NCBI GenBank assembly: GCA_905250025.1
Contig: CAJNOJ010000069.1
Span: 6,458 to 70,457 of the forward strand
DNA length: 64,000 bases
Direction of reading: 5' to 3'
Source: Adineta ricciae
Lineage: Eukaryota > Rotifera > Eurotatoria > Adinetida > Adinetidae
Within the stretch, counting starts at the first letter, position 1. Every line of letters begins with the position of its first letter. The notes under the pieces are model-generated. The model saw nothing but the letters and a program-made list of their open reading frames with translations. It ran no database searches and was not told the DNA's origin. Positions 11,766 to 22,702 of this stretch are shown here, in pieces. A program made the position numbers and the translations under genes.

Positions 11766-13004
11766 ATGCCGTTTCATAAGTGCTGGAAACATGTTCGCGG
11801 GGTAGATATCCTCAGTATTTTTCTTATCTTAGCATTTTCGACTGTGGCATCGTCATCGTCGACAAAACAACATGATCCAGATTGTGATTTGAATATTACT
11901 CAACTCATTCAAAGTAAAGGTTACCCGTGCGAAGAACATAAAGTGATCACAAAGGATGGTTACATCCTTGGCGTGTTTCGTCTTCCGCATGGCCGCAACA
12001 GTTCCTTCATAGGTCGACCTGTTTTTTTACAGCACGGTCTTCTCGATGCTGCTGTAACATGGGTGATGAACTTTCCTGATCAAAGCCTTGCGTTTATGCT
12101 TGCCGATGCTGGCTACGATGTTTGGTTGGGTAATGTTCGTGGTAATTACTACTCACGTGCGCATGTCAAATACAATCCTGATCACGACGAAGAATTCTGG
12201 GATTTCAGTTGGGGCGATATGGCAAGAGATGATCTTCCGTCGATGATCAATTATATTCTTAAAGCGACTCAACAGACCACGATTGGCTATGTTGGTCACT
12301 CGCAAGGCACTCTAATAGCTTTCGCACAGTTCGGAGATATCAACAGCAACCTTCAGCAAAACGTTAGTTTCTTTGCTGGTCTAGCTCCTGTAGCACATGT
12401 AGGACATATAAAATCTCCATTGAAATACTTAGCAGAGCTTTCGAAAGATCCCGAGCGTATGCTTCATTTGTTATTCGGCTATAAAGAATTTCTTCCCTCG
12501 TCAAATATCATCAAATGGTTAGCAACGCATGCCTGTGGAAGTGTGATATTTGATCCATTAGTTTGCGAAAATATTCTATTTATTATCTGTGGACCAGATA
12601 AGAAAAATATGAACAACACTCGAATGGAAGTGTACATATCTCATGAGCCAGATGGTACATCAGTAAAGAATATCATTCATTTTGTACAAATGAGCAATTC
12701 TAATCTATTTCAAGCGTACGATTATGGATCAGCTGACAAAAATCGTCAGCATTATAATCAAACAACTCCACCCATATATACGATTCGTCCAATGAAAATT
12801 CCCACGGCAATATTTTGGTCACCTGATGACTGGCTAGCGGATCCTGTGGATATGGGTTTTATTTTTGACAATGTTCAAAACTTAGTCTATGAAAAATATC
12901 TTCCCGGTTACAATCATTTAGATTTCGTCTGGGCAATGACAGCAAACAAAATGATTTATGTGGACTTGATCGAGCGAATGCAAAAATATCATCCAGCAAG
13001 ATGA
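11766..13004 (+). CDS. Acid lipase, copy 2
   Basis: A continuous 412-codon ORF, paralogous to copy 1 over its whole mature length. The intact triad is GHSQG (Ser), DDWLADP (Asp) and YNHLDFVW (His), with the HGLL oxyanion loop also present. The N-terminus is longer than in the other copies: MPFHKCWKHVRG precedes the hydrophobic core ILSIFLILAFSTVA. The first ten nucleotides (ATGCCGTTTC) are followed by ATAAGT, and a TTAG lies exactly 57 nt further on. That matches the size and place of the copy 1 intron, so this copy may have lost its donor site. As annotated no intron is needed and a signal peptide is present. TATATAA at 11711-11717; AATAAA at 13031-13036. Confidence 0.93.
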   Translation: MPFHKCWKHVRGVDILSIFLILAFSTVASSSSTKQHDPDCDLNITQLIQSKGYPCEEHKVITKDGYILGVFRLPHGRNSSFIGRPVFLQHGLLDAAVTWVMNFPDQSLAFMLADAGYDVWLGNVRGNYYSRAHVKYNPDHDEEFWDFSWGDMARDDLPSMINYILKATQQTTIGYVGHSQGTLIAFAQFGDINSNLQQNVSFFAGLAPVAHVGHIKSPLKYLAELSKDPERMLHLLFGYKEFLPSSNIIKWLATHACGSVIFDPLVCENILFIICGPDKKNMNNTRMEVYISHEPDGTSVKNIIHFVQMSNSNLFQAYDYGSADKNRQHYNQTTPPIYTIRPMKIPTAIFWSPDDWLADPVDMGFIFDNVQNLVYEKYLPGYNHLDFVWAMTANKMIYVDLIERMQKYHPAR

Positions 13005-13244
13005 TCATGTTCATTTCATGCCTTTTGATTAATAAAAGATAAAATCACAAAAAACTATGTCAAATGAAAAGAATGAAAATAGAACAATTCGTTCAAAAAG
13101 TTCTTCATCTGCCATATAGAGTAAAAAAACATTGATAAGGAAAGTATATACTTTATCTTTGTTGTTAGCTTTCCCTTTTATCTATAAATCAACTAAAAAT
13201 AAGAATTAAAACTCAGTCGGTGTTTGTCGGGCCTGGTGATAATC

Positions 13245-14462
13245 ATGTTGAATAGATGTATTCTAACATTACTCATTGTATGCTCATTAGGTCATGCTAA
13301 ACCTCTATCGGGAGTTCAGCAGTCTGATCCAGACTGTGACTACAATATAACTCAAATGATTCAAAGTAAAGGCTATCCGTGTGAAGAACATAAAGTGATC
13401 ACAAAGGATGGTTACATTCTGGGTATTTTTCGCATTCCACATGGTAGAAAATCGACAACGTCTGGTCGGCCAGTTCTTTTACAACATGGTCTTCTTGATG
13501 CAGCAACAACATGGGTGATGAACTTTCCCGATCAAAGTCTTGGATATATTCTTGCCGACGCTGGCTACGATGTTTGGCTTGGTAATATGCGTGGTAACTA
13601 CTATTCTCGAGCTCATACGAAATACAATCCTGATCACGATGAAGAATTCTGGGATTTTAGTTGGGATGAGATGGCAGGAATTGACCTTCCGTCCATGATC
13701 TATTACATTCTCAATGTCACTAAACACACGCAAATCGGCTATGTTGGTCATTCGCAAGGGACGATGATTGCTTTTGCTGAGTTCGGCAATCCAAATAGTG
13801 TTGTGCAGAATAACGTCAGTTTCTGGGGAGCATTGGCTCCTGTCGCACACGTTGGTCATATCGAATCACCGATTCGATATTTATCATCAGCAACGATAAT
13901 GAAAGATATTGAACTTTATTGGCATTTATTATTTGGTCGAAACGAATTTCTTCCATCGAGTTATATAATAAAATGGCTCGGAAAATTTGCCTGCGACAGA
14001 TTTATCATCGATCGCGTGGTATGTGACAATATTTTCTTTGCTCTGTTTGGGCCCGAAAAGAAAAATTTGAATGAAACACGTATGCCTGTTTATGTATCAC
14101 ATGTGCCTGATGGTACATCTGTGAAAAACATGATTCACTTTGCACAAGGTGTACAAAGTAATACATTTCAAGCATATGATTACGGCTCCCCTGATAAAAA
14201 TCGACAACACTATAATCAAACTATACCACCAGCATATTCGATTCGTTCAATGAAAGTTCCAACAGCTATATTTTCCGGTGGCGAAGATTGGTTGGCTGAT
14301 CCAACCGATGTCAATTATATTCTTGACAATGTTCAAAACATCGTCTATAAAAAGTACATTCCAAATTACAACCACATCGATTTTGTATGGGCTCTGACAG
14401 CAAATAAACTTGTCTATGCTGATTTACTTAACGCCATGCAAAAATACCATCCACCTAATTAA
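13245..14462 (+). CDS. Acid lipase, copy 3
   Basis: A single-exon ORF of 405 aa. The first in-frame ATG is at 13245; the frame is open further upstream but has no ATG there. The signal peptide is MLNRCILTLLIVCSLGHA. The mature part starts SDPDCDYNITQ, with GHSQG, EDWLADPTDV and YNHIDFVW forming the triad. Compared with copy 1 it has a small insertion (IMKD) in the lid region and otherwise very high identity, which points to recent duplication. TATAAA at 13183-13188, with TTATCT (GATA-type) sites at 13153-13158 and 13178-13183; AATAAA at 14499-14504. Confidence 0.93.
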   Translation: MLNRCILTLLIVCSLGHAKPLSGVQQSDPDCDYNITQMIQSKGYPCEEHKVITKDGYILGIFRIPHGRKSTTSGRPVLLQHGLLDAATTWVMNFPDQSLGYILADAGYDVWLGNMRGNYYSRAHTKYNPDHDEEFWDFSWDEMAGIDLPSMIYYILNVTKHTQIGYVGHSQGTMIAFAEFGNPNSVVQNNVSFWGALAPVAHVGHIESPIRYLSSATIMKDIELYWHLLFGRNEFLPSSYIIKWLGKFACDRFIIDRVVCDNIFFALFGPEKKNLNETRMPVYVSHVPDGTSVKNMIHFAQGVQSNTFQAYDYGSPDKNRQHYNQTIPPAYSIRSMKVPTAIFSGGEDWLADPTDVNYILDNVQNIVYKKYIPNYNHIDFVWALTANKLVYADLLNAMQKYHPPN

Positions 14463-14731
14463 CTGTATAGTGTTTTTTTGTATCAAACAACATTTATTAA
14501 TAAATTATTGTCACATTTTTCTGTCTAAGATTATATACCGGTAGCAATATTTTTTTAATACTCTCATCCGCACCCTCAGGAAAATGATCTGAGCTAGGTC
14601 TAGAAAAAGAAAAACACACAGTTTCTTTATCTTTTGCAGTAGATACAGAACTTCAATTGTAAATAAAGATATCAAATATGCTTATCGGTTTTTATCATCG
14701 GGGTCTATTTCAGTAGACTTAGCTGCGCGAC

Positions 14732-15995
14732 ATGGGTTTACGTATGTATTACTTTTGTTTTAAAATTTTGTTCAAAACTAATTGATGATATAAGTATTTT
14801 TCATGTGGTGATTCTCTCCTTATACTTTACTGCAAATGCAGCTACACCGCAGGCGTACAAGGCTGATCCAGATTGTGATTACAACATTACGCAACTAATT
14901 CAAAGCAAAGGATATGCTTGCGAAGAACACAAAGTCATTACAAAGGATGGCTATATTCTGGGTATTTTTCGTATCCCACACGGTCGAAATAGTTCATCTA
15001 CAGGTCGACCAATTCTTTTACAGCACGGTCTTCTCGACGCTGCTACAACATGGGTTCTGAATTTTCCTGATCAAAGCCTTGCATTTATTCTTGCCGATCT
15101 GGGCTATGACGTTTGGCTCGGTAACATACGTGGAAATCGTTATTCTCGTGCACATGTCAAATACGATCCGAATCATGATGAAGCTTTTTGGGATTTCAGC
15201 TGGGATGACATGGCGAGAGACGACCTGCCATCCATGATTTATTATATTCTCAATGTCACCAAACATACACAAACTGCCTATGTGGGCCATTCGCAAGGCA
15301 CACTGATAGCCTTTGCTGAATTCGGAAATCCAAACAATAATCTTCAGCAAAATATTAGCTTCTATGCATCTTTAGCACCTATCGCTCAAATTGGTCATCA
15401 GAAGACGCCATTAAAGTATCTAGATACTGATAGTAAAGAACTCGAACGTTATTGGCATAGATTATTTGGTCGTAATGAATTCCTTCCTGCATCTAATATT
15501 CTGAAGTGGCTTGGAAAGTATGCGTGTAGTGGATTCTTTATCGATCGACTAATTTGTGAAAATATGCTATTTATCGTTGGTGGACCTGATCGAAAGAATT
15601 TGAATGCTTCACGTATTCCTGTCTATACGTCCCACGGACCCTCAGGTACATCGGTGAAAAATATGATTCATTTCATGCAGTGCGGTCGATCAAATATGTT
15701 TCAAGCATATAAATATCATACTCCTGAAGAAAATCAATTACATTATAATCAATCGGTTGCACCACTATATTCCATACGTTCAATGAAAGTACCGACTGCA
15801 GTTATTTGGGCTGGCGAAGACTGGCTTGCTGACCCAACCGATGTTACTTACATATTTGATAATATTCAAAGTTTAGTTTACGAAAAATATATTCCAGATT
15901 ATAATCACTTCGATTTTGTTTGGGCAGTCAATGCCAATAAAGTTATCTACGAAGATTTGATCGGTGTCATGCAAAAATACCATCCAATCAAATAA
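14732..15995 (+). CDS. Acid lipase, copy 4, with irregular 5' end
   Basis: The lipase body (from about 14842) is intact: HGLL, GHSQG, EDWLADPTDV and YNHFDFVW are all present, and the stop is at 15995. The start is the problem. The hydrophobic segment VVILSLYFTANA is in frame but has no in-frame ATG upstream before a stop at 14664; the first possible codon would be GTG at 14805, and an ATG at 14803 is out of frame. The only spliced model I can build is ATGGGTTTAC (14732-14741), then an intron to TGCAAATGCAG (14841), giving 387 aa without a signal peptide. Like copy 1, that first exon is 10 nt, phase 1, with a GTATGT donor. Either the ancestral acceptor was lost or the signal-less form is real. 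AATAAA at 16103-16108. Confidence 0.8.
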
Positions 15996-16129
15996 TCGAC
16001 TTTCTCTCCCAGTAAACTTTTGCGTACCATAAAATACATTTGTGTTGTTTATTTATTACACAATTTTATGATACGTACGAGTTATACAGTATTATCAACT
16101 AAAATAAAACACATGTAAACATCGAGTTC

Positions 16130-16875
16130 TTATTTCAAATCGATCGTATCTCCGTCTTGCTCCCTAACTGAGTCATTTTGAGATTGTGTAAACTTTTCAT
16201 CCTCTTCTTTTTCAATCATTCGTAGAGCGTGTTTTAGTACGTAACCGACAATTTCTGCTGAGAGATCTTGGTAAACGAGGTCTTCGCTCTCACTGAGCGA
16301 GATACGACGAGGTTTGAACATTTGACGAAATTGTTGATCAAAGTCCGTCTCACGGTAACTTTTATATGTCTGATTCGCTGGTTCACCCGTGCTTCCTTCG
16401 TCTTCCTTCACAAATTGATTATAGCCAGCAAATGATACACTTTTGTGATGAGATAATGACGACTTATCCGGTAATGAATGTTGAGCATTATTTAACGTCA
16501 CATCAGTCGGATGATCATCGGAAATCTTGCGTTCGACTGGTATTGAAACGGTGCTTTTGATTTTATCAAGAATGGTTCTAACTGGATTACTTGTTTCAAA
16601 ATCAATAATCTCGAGTGGTGATGATGATAATAATGTTTCTTGACGTGTTACAAACGTAGTATCTTCGGAGGATGAACATGAATCATGGTCGGACGGCGTA
16701 CGCGTTTTCGATGATGATCGTTCAAGATCACGTTTCAATGCAATCAATGGACGAGCTAAGTAATAAAATCTAATCGTTTCCATGAGAGAACTGATAGTAT
16801 CAGCTTACCGATGCGCTGTTCAAATGCACCTTGAACACCATTGCTGAACGTTTTCAATTGTCCAAAAATACTCAT
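16130..16875 (-). CDS. Disordered 230-aa protein with predicted PKA-anchoring (AKAP-type) helix
   Basis: Two exons, 16809-16875 and 16130-16755, are joined in phase 1. The protein starts MSIFGQLKTFSNGVQGAFEQ and is then Ser/Thr/Asp-rich and low-complexity for about 140 residues. It ends with a strongly helical segment, SAEIVGYVLKHALRMI (residues 188-203), followed by a charged tail. The helix fits the spacing of the RII-binding amphipathic helix of A-kinase anchoring proteins: small or hydrophobic residues at positions 1, 4, 5, 8, 9, 12, 13 and 16. I recognise no family from the rest. If the helix works, the protein would dock protein kinase A; no membrane anchor is visible. The gene converges on lipase 4, with only 134 nt between stops. 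Confidence 0.75.
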
Positions 16876-17800
16876 TTTGAAACTGTCAACAGGCGAAGCC
16901 ATCGAGCTCGATTTCGTAGAAATTCAACAAACTAGAGTGAACGTCAGGCAAGAAAGGAGAGGAGGAGATGTCGAGAAACGGGTTGTAAGAGAAAGAAGGA
17001 AATTCATGCCACAATGATTTCTTTTTTCTGCCTCTCGTTCGTTCTCTCTCGTGTTGAGCTTTTCTTGATTTTAGCATCAACATCCTTTCGTATGAGTTTC
17101 TTGTTCTTGTATTGTTTTTTCCTATTCACGAATCTTTATCTCTCGTATTTTCATTTCTCTTGGCAAGGCCACAGGGACGTGGTACTATTCGCAATCAAAA
17201 ATGAACGTCACTATTAAGCGTTTTCTTACCAAGGCAACCTTTTTATATAACTAACTTCATTTGTTTAGCTTTCTTTTTTTCTGCTTCTTTTCTTCTTCGC
17301 GACGGGAAATATTAATGATTTGTTCTCCCGTACGTCAGATGATTAATGAAATATTTCATGAGATTAAATCAACAACAATACAATATATGTGTTTGAGAGG
17401 AACAAACCTGGGAAGAATTATTTTGCGAAAATTTTCTCTTAATACTCTGTTTGCTGCAAAGAAAGCAGCGAGCTGCTCGATGTCTAAGTGGGTCACAAAT
17501 AGAACTTCAGCTTCTTTATTTAGTTGGAGACAGAGAATGTAAGAGGCGATAATAGAACACTCATTCTCGTCCGCCATTCATAAGACGTTTCGAGGAAGAA
17601 AGAATGAATTCAATCACTTCCACCAGCATCATTGCTACTCACATATTTCATTGAAGATTTGCCTATAGCTATGCATATGTAGAGAAGAGTTCATAAAGAC
17701 ATTTTGGATTGGTTTTCTAGTATCGATAGATAGATCATCTTCAAACTTTATATTTAAATCAGATATCATCATTCCGAAAAAGTCTTCATGAAGAAAATGA
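16876..17800. other. Intergenic region
   Basis: This is the promoter side of the minus-strand 16130-16875 gene and the 3' side of the PLAC8-like gene. A minus-strand 73-codon frame (17356-17577, beginning MADENECSII) has mildly coding-like composition, but no homology or splice support. Nothing else was recognised. Confidence 0.4.
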
Positions 17801-18251
17801 TTAACTGATCACTCGTCGAAAACGTAGTTCACCAGCCATTTGAATTGCTGTACAACATGGGCAACATTGTGAAGCGAGAAAGTCAGAGAAATAAGTGCCC
17901 TAAAGAGAAATCTTTTGATTGACTATTTCGTGTCAATTTTCATCTTACATTGATTCGAAACGCCGTGCGCATTTTCGTTCGTAGAACAGCAAGATGTCCG
18001 GGCAGGAAGAATGTTATCCAACACGATTCATTCATACGCCAAGCCAGATGACAGACAAAACAAGGAAAACACCATATACCGTAGCACGATTCATCACAAT
18101 TGTCTGTACAACTATAAAGGCCATGTGCCCAAGGATTTTCGAAATCCCATGGGTTATATTGATAACCATCAGTGGGTTGCTGATAGTTCTTCGAATAGCC
18201 TGCATTATAGTTGAGTTCTGATGAGTATCGGGAGTCGGCGCGTGAGGCCAT
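17801..18251 (-). CDS. PLAC8/cornifelin-family cysteine-rich protein
   Basis: Two exons, 17949-18251 and 17801-17899, give 133 aa. The true ATG (MASRADSRYSS) is at 18251, five codons inside the longest frame, whose first codon is CTG. The PLAC8 layout is visible: W-xx-GLYSC, a cysteine-rich stretch (CYGIWCFPCFVC), a variable middle (RTKMRTAFRI), and a C-terminal GTYFSDFLASQCCPCC followed by RFRR. PLAC8 proteins are small membrane-associated proteins; plant relatives affect cell size and metal transport, and animal roles vary. The N-terminal 40 residues are Tyr/Asn/Gln-rich. The family call is good, but the molecular function is unknown. Confidence 0.85.
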
Positions 18252-19066
18252 GTTGAATAATAACAAACAGTAGGAGAGAAAAAAAACGAAACAAATGCGA
18301 ATGTTTAACTTGAAATTGTTGCGCTTTTCGTCAACAGAAAAATCTTGTTCTCGTCGCTTTTCTTTTCTGTTTACACATGATGAAAGGTGCGTTTGTCATG
18401 ATTCTAAATCTCTTTCAATGTTTGTTTTTTGGACAAGAAGCAATCATTTCTTTTCTTCTAATCATTACCATCGAAACGGATTGGAATCTAAAATAATCCG
18501 ATCAAGAAAAGCCTTTGATCTTCGTCGAATGAAATCATCTGAACAAAAGACTAATCTCATGCATTTATTGATTGATATGATCCAGAATGTTGCTTCGTCA
18601 AATGAACGAACAAACACGAACTATTCTTAGATCTGTCGTATGATTGTTGTTCAAGAGAATAATTGAATTTGTCGACGAACTAAGGAAATGACAAATCTAG
18701 CCTTGAAGAGCATCTCAACAACAAGAAATGCACTCGTTTAGAAACTGATAAATAAGAGTAGATCATGACATATCTTCGGCCAGCAAAGTTTATTAGAAAA
18801 GAGAAGAAGAAGAAGAAGAAGAAAAAGAGGAAAACGCTGAAAAAATAATGTCTGTTTATACTTATTTACAACAATATTATGGGAATGTGAAGTGGAGAAG
18901 TAAAACAACGAAAAGACTATTTCTAACGTATAAACACAAGAAAATAGTATTGCTCTTGGAGTTACTGTTCACAATGAAGAATGAATGAATTAGAAGAGGA
19001 TTCACAGATAAATACAGGAGAGAAAATTCACACGGGTTAAAAAGAAACACTAGTCTGTTGAGTTTC
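18252..19066. other. Intergenic region
   Basis: This is the upstream region of the PLAC8-like gene and the presumed 3' UTR of SNRK (minus strand). It contains an AAG-rich run near 18804-18831. A plus-strand 111-codon frame (18295-18630) has no recognisable similarity, and I do not call it. Confidence 0.45.
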
Positions 19067-22000
19067 TCAAGCAATCGTACAACATGCTCGATGTTTGCCT
19101 CTTGAATGCTTGTTTTTTCTTTCTCTCGAGTTTGATGCATCTTCAACAAGCGTTTTTCGTTGTTGTTGATGTTTAATGAGCGAACATTTCAATGTTGACA
19201 GAACTGAATGTTGTGAAGATGATGATGAGTCATGGGCGTGACTGACATTCACACGTTCGATAGTTGGAGCAATTATATTCGATTTAGTTACGCCGCTACT
19301 GATCTTTTTGATAATAGGAGATTTCGAATTTCGATTCGATTTCGTTGATGCTATTGGCGATGATGGTGATGTGATATCTTCTTCAATGATAATAGGTGTT
19401 TGTTGATTTTCTTGATTTAACGAGATCGAATGCGAACGTTGATGCTCGATGATGGTTTTGATGGCATCATTCGAATCCTGATGATGATTTTGTTGTAGTA
19501 AACGTACAATCATTGGCGCATCAGTTTTCGTAAATACGGTTGACTCACGTGGCGTAGAATATCGTATCGATATTCGTGAAGCAATGGAAAATTGAGAATG
19601 ATTAGTAAGTCGATGATCGACAGATAAGCTGCGCGATCGATCATTCGTGACAATAGAACTACTTGTCGCTAAAGTATCTGAATTATTGTCATCATTTGCA
19701 TTAACTAATAACAAACGATTTGTCGATAACGTTGAACTTGCACGCGAGAAACTTTTGCGTTTCAGATAATCATTACTATTCGTCGAAATGATCTGTTGTT
19801 GAGTATTAGATGAAGGAATGTCGTTTAGGACGTGTTCGATATTGCTCATTGATCTTCCACGGGAATTTGTTGCTGATTCGATTTCTTGAAATGAACCCGG
19901 CGAACGTGTTTGTTTTCGATTTGGTGCGCGACTTATTTCGTAGATGCTACTGTTATCTTCGCTATCAGAACTGGAATGACTTCGACTAAAATTTCGTCGA
20001 CGTGTTTCGATAACAGATCGTAGATCTTTCGAACGAAGAATTCCACTGGTTGTTGTCGGATTCTCTATACGAACTGTTGCGGTTGATATAGAAGATTGAT
20101 TGTCTTCGTCTCCTTCAAAGAGATTTGGAATAAGTCGAAAGTAGGGCAAGCAAATCGTACTTACCACTTTCGACAATCTTTCGTAATTTCGGTATATTGG
20201 CCATTTGGTGCTTTGCCATGTCGGATTTACTGTAAATAAGAACTCTCGTTACATCCGTGATTTGACATTCTCGAACATCTTACTCGGTCGGTGATGGTTC
20301 AGGATTTTCATCTTCTTCTAATATCATTCTCATCGTCTGTGCTGGCGTTGTCGGTATGTTTGCACTTGCTGTACGTTGTTGCACTGTAGGTCGTTCTTCG
20401 TCATCTTCAATCAATGCTATACATACAAAACAACAAATTAATACATTGAATTAGTCAAAAAGATTTTTATCAATTAACTCATATTAATATGCATACTGAC
20501 ATAAAAGCAGTCAAAATTATGTCAGATCGATGAGGAAGCATCTTACAGCTAATTAGTAACGTCAATGCGTATCATTCTCGGGATGTATTGGAGAATAGCA
20601 TTGAACCACTGAGAAGGAAATGAGCGTAGGCAAACGAACGGTTGAAGTTGATTACCTGAGAACGGCAGATCATTTGTTGAATCGATCGAATGTCTCGGAG
20701 TTATCACCAATGGTGCTGTATTTTCTTTTCCAGTGCTAAAAAAGCAAATGATAGAATTTAACTTTTGAAAATACAAAGAAATTCGGATTCCGTTAGGTAA
20801 AGCATTAATGTATCTGTTTATGATTCTAAGCGTCGTATCATACATATCGTCATCATTCTCATCAAGTGAATTTCGTCTTGTTCGCGGTAGGGAAACATCA
20901 TCAAATTTAAAACTAAAACAATTTATCCATTTGTATCTTTGCTTTATCGAACTGTGTGTTTCAAGAGGTGAGATCATGTTAAACATACTTGGAAGATGGA
21001 GATACGTAAACACCGATCTGTTCATTAGTTAGAGCATTTACTGGTTGACATGTTCGTCGCTGTCGCTTGAAGTTTCGCTCCCGATTGACGATTTTATATT
21101 GAGCAAGATTTTCTGCAAGCAGATAGTATGTTGCTGTTATGTAGTTGTATTGTCCTTCGTTTAAAGCTTGTAGTATAGTTTCTTTGTCGGCGATATTTCC
21201 AGCGATCATTTGCTGAAGAATCGATTGGTGCTCATCTTCCGATATAAACCGCGATGATTCAATTCCATTCCGTTCATCATCATCTTCATCGTCGCCATCT
21301 TCGTCGGATGTAGGTAGATGAAGCCAGATGTCCGACATGACTTCATCGAGTGTCGCACGTTTCTCTGACTCGCGTACAATCATCCGATGAATTAAACTAG
21401 AAAAGCATACAAATTAGAGGAAAACCATGAAATCAGATCGAAAATGACTCACTGTTGACATTCGGTTGAAACAGTAGACGGAAGTTTGTAGGAGCAATCA
21501 AGAATCATCATCACTGTTTCGGAATCATTAGCTTCTTGGAATGGCGCCCGGCCAGTCACAAGCATGAATAAGATCACACCTAAACTCCAGATATCTAAAC
21601 AAAACAAATCTGTGCTAACACATCTAGCCATGGATGTTAAACTCACCAACGGCTGCTGCATCGTATGGATCACCGAGTAGGATTTCCGGTGCTGAATATG
21701 CTAAAGATCCGCAACTAGTCAGAAGTTTTTTACCGGGTGTAAATTGATTGGAAAAACCTGAAAATAGAGTGAGCAATCGATATTTCTATGCATATCTTTC
21801 AAGGCCAATTGCTTACCGAAGTCGGTCAATTTCACAACGCCTTGTTTCTCGAAGAAAACTAAATTTTCCGGCTAAAATAAACAGACGAACATTGATCAAA
21901 CCTATTCTTCAATCATTCATTCTATTATAACATCCGTACTAGAAACAATCGTGCTACTCAAATTTACTTTTCTGTTTCACGTGGTTTAGATGTTCTTTAT

Positions 22001-22702
22001 GATGAAAAGATAAACTTCTAGGACACTTTGAGATCTAATAAGATACTTTATTCGTACTTAACAACTTGAATCTGAATTGCAATGAACAAGTGACAGATGA
22101 ATAGAAGATAATAGATGTTTTTCAAGTATCCTATCAGAACAACTGTCATCACTTTTAACATCCTAGTTTCTCTTGCTGATGATTCAAACAGATCACAAGA
22201 CAACTAATCGTCGCACTCACTTTCAAATCACGATGACAAACTTGCATTTCATGACAGTATTTCAACGCTCGACATATTTGCCAAAAATATCGGCGTGCTA
22301 ACGATTCATTAAGACCATTAACATGTTTCGTAATGTAGTCATACATATCACCTCCATCGCCCAGTTCCAAAATCAGATATAGTTTGCTAGGCGTATCGAT
22401 AACTTCGTATAGGCGAACGACATTGGGATGTTGAACTAATTTCATACACATAACTTCTTGAAATAAATGCGCCTTTGATATATCATCTAGTTTATCCTTA
22501 TCAATAACTTTCACTGCTACTTCCTTTTGGGTGAAGACATGTCGAGCAAGTTTGACGACAGCAAAATGGCCCGTTCCAATTGTTTTTCCTAGGGAAAAAG
22601 TGAACGGGAAAGATGAGAATTTCTGGCAAAGTTCATTGATTTACCAAGAGCATAGAGACCATTGACGGAATGCGAAGTATCCGAGAACATAATTGTGTTC
22701 AT
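19067..22702 (-). CDS. SNRK: SNF-related Ser/Thr kinase SNRK
   Basis: Eleven exons give 844 aa: 22645-22702, 22221-22588, 21817-21871, 21647-21757, 21453-21594, 20989-21396, 20844-20912, 20656-20735, 20284-20416, 20165-20229, 19067-20112. SNRK is an AMPK-related kinase activated by LKB1. Visible: P-loop [16 protein letters not shown] lysine, CHRDLKPEN, LTDFGFS, the activation-loop Thr in [14 protein letters not shown], and [17 protein letters not shown]-like domain follows ([20 protein letters not shown] ... [11 protein letters not shown]), as in vertebrate SNRK. The remaining 500 residues are Ser-rich and disordered. The extreme C-terminus (HRACCTIA) keeps the paired cysteines that end human SNRK (CCHVI). 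The 350-nt gap between exons 2 and 3 is the longest intron. Confidence 0.94.

Noticed and set aside
13479-13859. Minus-strand open frame of 126 codons inside lipase 3
   Set aside because: Antisense shadow of a conserved lipase; the similar shadow in lipase 4 (15018-15350) arises from the same codon pattern.
17356-17577. Minus-strand 73-codon frame starting MADENECSII
   Set aside because: Reasonable composition, but no homology, no clear splice partner and no polyA context. Left uncalled.
18295-18630. Plus-strand 111-codon frame upstream of the PLAC8-like gene
   Set aside because: Low-complexity Ser/Arg/Phe content and no recognisable similarity; lies in the promoter region of the minus-strand gene.
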